A DNA stretch of 25,019 nucleotides, from positions 1-25,019 of IMG/VR virus record IMGVR_UViG_3300023179_000485, one strand, 5' to 3'. The stretch's first letter is position 1. Each line of letters starts with the position of its first letter. Shown piece by piece: positions 20,387 through 25,019 of this stretch. Origin of the DNA: a virus. The notes under the pieces were generated by a model. That model was not told the DNA's origin. It saw only the letters and a list, made by a program, of their open reading frames with translations, and made no database searches. A program made the position numbers and the translations under genes.

Positions 20387-21423
20387 AGAAAACAATTCTA
20401 TTAACAGGTGGTGCTGGATTTATTGGCCACCATATGATTCGACGGTTGCTTAAACATCAGGAATATAACATTATCAGTCTAGATCGATTGGATTTTGCTG
20501 GTAATTTAAATAGATTGTCTGAATTAAAATCGGAATATAGTTCAGAAACCATGTCCAGGCTAAGAATCATACATCACGACCTAAAAGCAGAAATCAATTC
20601 TCAATTAGCCAAACAAATAGGATCAGTAGATTTTATTATTCACATGGCAGCAGGCAGTCATGTTACTAGGTCCATTGAAAATCCATTATTGTTTGTCATG
20701 GACAATGTTGTGGGCACTTGCAATTTACTGGATTATGCCAGGAATTATCTTCCCAACTTGGAAAAATTTATAAATTTTGGCACAGATGAAGTTTTTGGGG
20801 CAGCACCCATGGGGGTGGACTTTCAGGAATATGACAGATATAATAGCAGAAGTCCATATAGTGCAACCAAAGCCGGGGCCGAGGAACTTTGTGTGGCCTA
20901 TGAAAATACTTTTAAAATGCCAATCTATTGTACACATACTATGAATGTGTTTGGGGAACGTCAGTCCCCTGAAAAGTTTATTGGTATTGCCATGCGTAAG
21001 ATATTAAAAGGTGAAACTGTATTCATACATGGTGACGAAGAAACCGGAACTATATCTGGACTAAGGCATTGGGTACATGCTGCTGATGTAGCTGACGCCA
21101 CCATGTTTATTATGAATTTACCACACAAACAATTTCCACTGGCCAACAATTTTGGTGGGGTGACTTGTCCTAAATTTAACATCGTGGGCCAAACCGAAGT
21201 CAGCAATTTAGTTGTGGCCGAAAAGATAGCAGCAATATTAGATAAACCATTAAACTATAAAATGGTTTCGTTTGATAAACAACGCCCAGGACACGATTTT
21301 CGTTATAGTCTCAGCGGAGACTATATGAAATCCCTAGGTTGGGAACCAAAATATGATTTTGATACTAGATTAGAACAAATGGTAACTTGGACTTTAAATA
21401 ACACTCAATGGTTGGAACTATGA
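20383..21423 (+). CDS. dTDP-glucose 4,6-dehydratase-like SDR enzyme
   Basis: Extended short-chain dehydrogenase: the NAD-binding loop TGGAGFIGHH at 8-17, the dehydratase-type TDE at 134-136 (GTDEVFG), and the catalytic Tyr159-x3-Lys163 (YSATK). The C-terminal RPGHDFRYSL matches RmlB-like enzymes. 346 aa, normal length. It makes 4-keto-6-deoxy sugar nucleotides. The presence of TDE argues against a plain epimerase. It overlaps both neighbours (ATGA), second in a four-gene operon. Confidence 0.87.
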   Translation: MKKTILLTGGAGFIGHHMIRRLLKHQEYNIISLDRLDFAGNLNRLSELKSEYSSETMSRLRIIHHDLKAEINSQLAKQIGSVDFIIHMAAGSHVTRSIENPLLFVMDNVVGTCNLLDYARNYLPNLEKFINFGTDEVFGAAPMGVDFQEYDRYNSRSPYSATKAGAEELCVAYENTFKMPIYCTHTMNVFGERQSPEKFIGIAMRKILKGETVFIHGDEETGTISGLRHWVHAADVADATMFIMNLPHKQFPLANNFGGVTCPKFNIVGQTEVSNLVVAEKIAAILDKPLNYKMVSFDKQRPGHDFRYSLSGDYMKSLGWEPKYDFDTRLEQMVTWTLNNTQWLEL

Positions 21424-22631
21424 AAAACGTCGTTGAAAATACAATTTGCTTGGCCTGCGGGTCACACCATTTAAAAACTGCATTAGATCTTGGCAATCAA
21501 GCCTTGGCCAATAGCTTTTTATCCTCTCCCAAAGATCCGGAACAAACTTATCCACTGGCCGTTCGTTTATGCCATCACTGTTTTCATTTGCAGCTAAGTC
21601 ACAGTGTTTCTCCCGAAATAATTTACAAAAATTATCTTTATGCTACAGGTACAAACACCACAATTCAAAATTTTTCAAAATGGTTTGCAACTTGGGTTGA
21701 TGAATACACTAATAGTAGAAGTGATACGGTCTTAGACATTGGTTGCAATGATGGTACTCAGTTGAATTATTTCAGTGACATGGGATACAATACATTTGGT
21801 ATAGATCCAGCTAAAAATTTATATGCTAGAAGTTCACTAAGGCATCAAGTAATCTGCGATTTTTTCTCTGAAACTTCTGCACAGGAATTGGCAAAAAATA
21901 GCTATGATGTAGTGATTGCCCAAAATGTTTTTGCACATAATCCTGACCCCTTGTCTTTTATGAATTCCTGCAAATTGCTTATGAATGATGATACTTTGCT
22001 TTTCATTCAGACCAGTCAAGCAAACATGGTAATTAATAATGAATTTGACACAATTTATCATGAACACATAAATTTCTTCAATGTTAATTCCATGAACAAA
22101 TTGTCAGAACGTGCAGGTATCAATTTAATAGATGTTGTCAAAACTCCCATACACGGCACCAGTTATATTTTTGTTTTGAGTAAAACTCTAAGCAGGCCCA
22201 GACATATTGCCAACATCATTGCTTTGGAACAAGCTCAGAACTTGTTGACTGAAAAACGATACACGGTCTGGGCAAACACAGTTAGAGAAAATGTCCATGA
22301 ATTAAATTCAACCATCAATGTATATAGAGCACTGGGATATACAATAGTTGGCTATGGTGCTGCCGCCAAAGGTAATACTCTACTAAATTTTGGTAAAATA
22401 GAATTAGATTATATTATTGATGACAGCCCACTTAAACAAGGAAAATACACCCCAGGGCAGCATATACCTGTAACCAATATAGAACGTTTGGAAGATGAAT
22501 CTGAAATTAAGATAATGTTTGTGCCCTTGGCTTGGAACTTTTTCGACGAGATAAAAAATCGTATCCAAACAGTTAGGCATAATACTGAGGACCGATTCCT
22601 GAAATATTTCCCTGAGGTATCGGTAACATGA
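21420..22631 (+). CDS. Sugar C-methyltransferase-like SAM enzyme
   Basis: Three-domain layout of the deoxysugar C-methyltransferases (TylC3/NovU type): a zinc-binding N-terminus with CLAC (10-13) and CHHC (51-54), a SAM-binding core with VLDIGCNDGTQ (104-114), and a C-terminal Rossmann-like domain with VGYGAAAKGNTLLNF. These enzymes methylate 4-keto sugar nucleotides, which fits the dehydratase upstream. The ATG at 21420 overlaps the previous stop (an ATG at 21408 is also in frame). 403 aa. Confidence 0.85.
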   Translation: MKNVVENTICLACGSHHLKTALDLGNQALANSFLSSPKDPEQTYPLAVRLCHHCFHLQLSHSVSPEIIYKNYLYATGTNTTIQNFSKWFATWVDEYTNSRSDTVLDIGCNDGTQLNYFSDMGYNTFGIDPAKNLYARSSLRHQVICDFFSETSAQELAKNSYDVVIAQNVFAHNPDPLSFMNSCKLLMNDDTLLFIQTSQANMVINNEFDTIYHEHINFFNVNSMNKLSERAGINLIDVVKTPIHGTSYIFVLSKTLSRPRHIANIIALEQAQNLLTEKRYTVWANTVRENVHELNSTINVYRALGYTIVGYGAAAKGNTLLNFGKIELDYIIDDSPLKQGKYTPGQHIPVTNIERLEDESEIKIMFVPLAWNFFDEIKNRIQTVRHNTEDRFLKYFPEVSVT

Positions 22632-23329
22632 AAAATTATCTAGTAAAGTCATTGAATCGTATCAAAAGTACAGATTGGTTTTGGACTGATAGAGCCTCAG
22701 AAGGCGATATCTATCCCTTATATAAGCAAATGCACGATTTGTCAAAACTTAGCTTTGATCTAATGCTGGGTGGTGATTGGGAATATATATTTCTTGAAGC
22801 CGTAGTGGAAGATGTAAACCAAACATTTAAAGATCAATTTTATGAGATCTATGACATTTGGCAATCTGAACCCTGTAACATTTTATATACAGGTCCAGAT
22901 ACACAAATGATACAGCCCACAGAAATTTTTGGAAAATACAACAATTTTCTACTTTGGAATTATACAGATCCCAAACAAACTACACGGCATCAACATTATT
23001 TAAATGCCGATATTAGATACTATCCTTCTACCATGACTGATGAATTATGGAGCATAGGATTAGAAAAATTTAGATCTTTTGACTATTGGGGCGGAGATCA
23101 GGATTTATACAATGACATGGTTTGGAGTCAGGGGCTTAGCCCAGAACAAGTGATAAATCCCAAAATGGCTTATCAGGCTTTTATGCTACCAGGCGGCGAA
23201 TCCTGGGCCGATGATTGGAATGGATGTGCCTTTGGTGATGCACATATTGTACATTGGCATGGATCTAGGTCTGCAAGGCAAAAATTAGAGTTAATGCAGC
23301 AAGTTTCGGCTCAAATTGGCATGATTTGA
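22628..23329 (+). CDS. Putative glycosyltransferase
   Basis: 233 aa. ILYTGPDTQMIQPTEIFGKY (85-104) looks like a GT-A-type segment in which D-x-Q/D follows a strand; WGGDQDLYNDMVW and the late FGDAHIVHWHGSR (about 207-219) resemble the acceptor and metal-binding parts of small glycosyltransferases. The match is by pattern only. As the last gene of the sugar operon (ATGA overlap) it would transfer the modified deoxysugar to a phage or host target. Confidence 0.6.
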   Translation: MKNYLVKSLNRIKSTDWFWTDRASEGDIYPLYKQMHDLSKLSFDLMLGGDWEYIFLEAVVEDVNQTFKDQFYEIYDIWQSEPCNILYTGPDTQMIQPTEIFGKYNNFLLWNYTDPKQTTRHQHYLNADIRYYPSTMTDELWSIGLEKFRSFDYWGGDQDLYNDMVWSQGLSPEQVINPKMAYQAFMLPGGESWADDWNGCAFGDAHIVHWHGSRSARQKLELMQQVSAQIGMI

Positions 23330-23335
23330 TGCCAT

Positions 23336-23364
23336 TTAGATAGACTTTTCCTCTGTGATATACT
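23336..23364 (+). promoter_or_regulatory. Promoter with extended -10
   Basis: TTAGAT (23336-23341), 17-bp spacer and TGATATACT, an extended -10 (TATACT at 23359-23364). It starts a run of single-gene units. Confidence 0.55.
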
Positions 23365-23395
23365 AAACTAGTGAACTTCTTTAAAAGGTCTAAAT

Positions 23396-23554
23396 ATGTT
23401 TGAATCAATTGAAATTCGTCGTGTCTTCAATGGTTTTATCTTGACAATTACCACTGATGAGGATATCCAAGAATACGTTTATGATACCAGCCGCAAGGCA
23501 CTTCGTATTATCAAACAGCACTTGGAGACACCTGGCAAAGTTGAAGAAGACTAA
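23396..23554 (+). CDS. Small hypothetical protein (52 aa)
   Basis: The ATG at 23396 has AAAAGG upstream. The 52-residue product has a short beta-hairpin-like front (IEIRRVFNGFILTITT), an acidic turn, a basic helix (SRKALRIIKQHLE) and an acidic end. No family recognised. Promoter, ribosome binding site and regular codons support it as a gene, probably an early host-interaction protein like its neighbours. Confidence 0.65.
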   Translation: MFESIEIRRVFNGFILTITTDEDIQEYVYDTSRKALRIIKQHLETPGKVEED

Positions 23555-23581
23555 GAAATCAGTTAGCACAAGAGTCATTGA

Positions 23582-23610
23582 TTGACTATAAATGTGTTAA
23601 GTATTATAAT
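23582..23610 (+). promoter_or_regulatory. Strong sigma70-like promoter
   Basis: TTGACT (23582-23587), 17-bp spacer, perfect TATAAT (23605-23610). Confidence 0.75.
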
Positions 23611-23637
23611 TTACTTCTTTACAGATAGTAGTTATTT

Positions 23638-23796
23638 ATGACACGAATTGTCTTTTACACCCGTGATGCTCTGGAAATTCTGCGTTATATCAGCTTGGAT
23701 ATCATAAAAGCTGGCACTATTTGGGTGGAGGCTTGGGCTTCTGAATCAGATTTGCAAACCTTCAAGTCGAATGGCTGGTGGTTTGATAAAGCTTGA
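23638..23796 (+). CDS. Small hypothetical protein (52 aa)
   Basis: MTRIVFYTRDALEILRYI front and a Trp-rich end (TIWVEAWAS, NGWWFD). Unknown family. It lies 27 bp after a near-perfect promoter, and its TGA stop is inside the TTGACA of the next promoter. The ribosome binding site is weak. Probably an early small protein. Confidence 0.62.
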   Translation: MTRIVFYTRDALEILRYISLDIIKAGTIWVEAWASESDLQTFKSNGWWFDKA

Positions 23797-23821
23797 CAAT
23801 AAATCGTTTTCTAAGTATAAT
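23793..23821 (+). promoter_or_regulatory. Promoter cassette A
   Basis: TTGACA (23793-23798), 17-bp spacer, TATAAT (23816-23821), then TGATACTTAGACAGTTAAC. CTAAGTAT (23811-23818) and ATACTTAG (23824-23831) form an 8-bp inverted repeat across the -10. Confidence 0.8.
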
Positions 23822-23853
23822 TGATACTTAGACAGTTAACCACTGGAGTGACA

Positions 23854-24126
23854 ATGTTTCTCGTCAAAGCCGGCACAGTTATCCAAATTCAAGCACCCAA
23901 GAGGTCTTGGACTCATTTTAATTGGGTTAGCTGGATTCCTTATCGAACCAAAGAGGACAAAATCTACGACAAGGAAGAAGTCTGGGATATGGTTGGTGTT
24001 CACAATGATCGTGAAGACATTCCTGACTGGGCACGGCGCAACATCACCGAGCATGGCTATACTGTGATCCGTCGTAATAACAAATACGCCATGGTTCCTC
24101 GCGCTCAGGTTGAATACTTAGACTGA
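23854..24126 (+). CDS. Small hypothetical protein (90 aa)
   Basis: The ATG at 23854 follows GGAG by 7 nt. Beta-rich start (MFLVKAGTVIQIQAP), then WTHFNWVSWIPY and a basic C-terminal part (YTVIRRNNKYAMVP). No recognised domain; the front could be a small SH3-like barrel. Own promoter (cassette A). Confidence 0.72.
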   Translation: MFLVKAGTVIQIQAPKRSWTHFNWVSWIPYRTKEDKIYDKEEVWDMVGVHNDREDIPDWARRNITEHGYTVIRRNNKYAMVPRAQVEYLD

Positions 24127-24127
24127 T

Positions 24128-24156
24128 TTGACAATAAATCGGTTTTAGTATATAAT
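24128..24156 (+). promoter_or_regulatory. Promoter cassette B
   Basis: TTGACA (24128-24133), 17-bp spacer, TATAAT (24151-24156), followed by the same TGATACTTAGACAGTTAAC as cassette A. Confidence 0.8.
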
Positions 24157-24189
24157 TGATACTTAGACAGTTAACTAAAGGAGTTGAAC

Positions 24190-24423
24190 ATGGAATTTAT
24201 GATCAAAACATTTTTGGGCAAAGAAGTTAACATTTTCCCGGGAGACACTCAACCAAAATTTGGCATCGTACTGGATATCAATCCTGCAGGTGTTGTGTTC
24301 GAAATTACAGAGCGTTCGGACCAACAGCCTAATCCGTTCCTTCCTAAAACTTTTAAGAAGGGACAAATTGTGTTTATTGCAATGGAAAAACTTACGTTTT
24401 CACTTGTCCCCCTGGAAAAGTAA
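24190..24423 (+). CDS. Small hypothetical protein (77 aa)
   Basis: The ATG at 24190 follows AAAGGAG by about 7 nt. Alternating hydrophobic strands (VNIFPG, FGIVLDI, GVVFEI, GQIVFIAMEKLTF) suggest a small all-beta protein. No family recognised. Own promoter (cassette B). Confidence 0.72.
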   Translation: MEFMIKTFLGKEVNIFPGDTQPKFGIVLDINPAGVVFEITERSDQQPNPFLPKTFKKGQIVFIAMEKLTFSLVPLEK

Positions 24424-24424
24424 T

Positions 24425-24453
24425 TTGACAATAAATTGTTTTGGGCATACAAA
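24425..24453 (+). promoter_or_regulatory. Promoter cassette C
   Basis: TTGACA (24425-24430), 17-bp spacer, TACAAA (24448-24453), weaker -10 than A and B; downstream CTTAGACGGTCGAAACAAGGA. Confidence 0.65.
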
Positions 24454-24486
24454 ATACTCTTAGACGGTCGAAACAAGGAATTGTAA

Positions 24487-24753
24487 ATGGCTAAACAAAT
24501 TTCTATCAAAGTTTTCGCAGATCCGGGTCATGCTTGGGCCCGCTTCCCCAAAGCTAAATTGGTGAAACTTGGTATCGCAGATAAAATCTCTGCATACAGC
24601 TACCAGAATGGTGCTAATGCTTTCTTGGAAGAGGACTGCGATTTGACTGTTTTGGTTAACGCACTACGTCAACGTGGGCATGAAATCAAATTCAACGAAA
24701 GCCACACTGATCGCCAAAGCAAAATTCGTAGCTATTCCAGTTATCGAGTTTGA
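24487..24753 (+). CDS. Small hypothetical protein (88 aa)
   Basis: The ATG at 24487 follows AAGGA. Front KQISIKVFADPGHAWARFP, then KLVKLGIADKIS, an acidic centre (LEEDCDLTVLVNAL) and a basic Ser/Tyr-rich tail. No function known to me. Its TGA stop lies inside the next promoter's TTGACA. Confidence 0.72.
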   Translation: MAKQISIKVFADPGHAWARFPKAKLVKLGIADKISAYSYQNGANAFLEEDCDLTVLVNALRQRGHEIKFNESHTDRQSKIRSYSSYRV

Positions 24754-24778
24754 CAAATAATCGTTTTGGGCATACAAA
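24750..24778 (+). promoter_or_regulatory. Promoter cassette D
   Basis: TTGACA (24750-24755), 17-bp spacer, TACAAA (24773-24778); the GTTTTGGGCATACAAAATACT segment is nearly the same as in cassette C. Confidence 0.65.
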
Positions 24779-24811
24779 ATACTTTTAGACAGTCGAAACA
24801 AGGAGTTGTAA

Positions 24812-25019
24812 ATGGGCTACAAAGTTATCGCAGACAAATTTCAAATGGATGAAATGCGTACTAAGTATGGTCCTCGCAAAGGTCTCGAAGGCCCTTTCAA
24901 TTTCAGTGGTCGTGTTCTGTATTATGATGTCAGTGAAGGTCGGTACTACGATCCGAGGACCGACTTCTATGTTGAACAAAGCGAGATGGACTTGATCCAT
25001 CAGCGTATTGTAGATATCC
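24812..25019 (+). CDS. Small hypothetical protein, cut by window end
   Basis: The ATG at 24812 follows AAGGAG. 69 codons are visible with no stop: MGYKVIADKFQMDEMRTKYG, then RVLYYDVSEGRYYDPRTDFY and an acidic helix. Tyr-rich, no recognised domain. The C-terminus lies beyond the window. Confidence 0.7.
   Translation, partial: MGYKVIADKFQMDEMRTKYGPRKGLEGPFNFSGRVLYYDVSEGRYYDPRTDFYVEQSEMDLIHQRIVDI

Overview
The window looks like an accessory segment of a large, AT-rich, T4-like tailed phage (myovirus type). The evidence is the density of short overlapping genes (ATGA and TAATG junctions), a T4 Rnl1-type RNA ligase, a homing endonuclease, many small orphan genes behind strong sigma70-like promoters, and a fragment resembling the T4 gp23 major capsid protein fused into one small gene. 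Nearly everything reads on the + strand. The exceptions are a homing endonuclease and an exported nuclease. The host cannot be named; a Gram-negative host is likely but is an inference. I see no tRNA, rRNA or CRISPR array.

Layout. (1) 27-2963: RNA ligase followed by a tandem family of Ala-repeat proteins (here the WSHLP family), one copy carrying a frameshift. (2) 3004-6545: two orphans, then a bifunctional NadM-Nudix gene behind its own promoter, small overlapping genes, a DEDDh exonuclease and a macro-domain protein. (3) 6551-10502: fifteen very small genes in one unbroken chain, nearly all ending in L-[RK]-W-[SL] and joined by TTGAGGTGGTCATGA-type junctions in which the last codons of one gene are the ribosome binding site of the next; two more members lie at 11433-11823. 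(4) 10569-11382: a metallopeptidase and a displaced WSHLP copy. (5) 11929-14313: nicotinamide phosphoribosyltransferase (nadV), a nucleoside deoxyribosyltransferase-like enzyme and a GNAT. (6) 14409-17912: rubrerythrin and rubredoxin as separate genes, an orphan, then a Ro60-like TROVE/vWA protein split in two by an antisense homing endonuclease insertion. (7) 17976-19895: exported NucA-type nuclease on the - strand, then NAD synthetase (nadE). (8) 19949-23329: sugar cluster (GNAT-like, dTDP-glucose 4,6-dehydratase-like, sugar C-methyltransferase-like, putative glycosyltransferase). (9) 23396-25019: small orphan genes each with its own strong promoter, the last four promoters being near-copies.

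How it fits together. NadV makes NMN from nicotinamide. NadM adenylates NMN (or NaMN), its Nudix domain may recycle ADP-ribose, and NadE amidates NaAD. A macro-domain protein and an N-glycosidase-fold enzyme are also present. This resembles the known phage strategy of rebuilding NAD+ when host defences deplete it. nadM and nadV lie 8 kb apart but share an identical 14-nt promoter core followed by a hairpin with a conserved ATAGA loop and compensatory stem changes, which suggests common control. The least explained part is the LRWS-tailed gene array.
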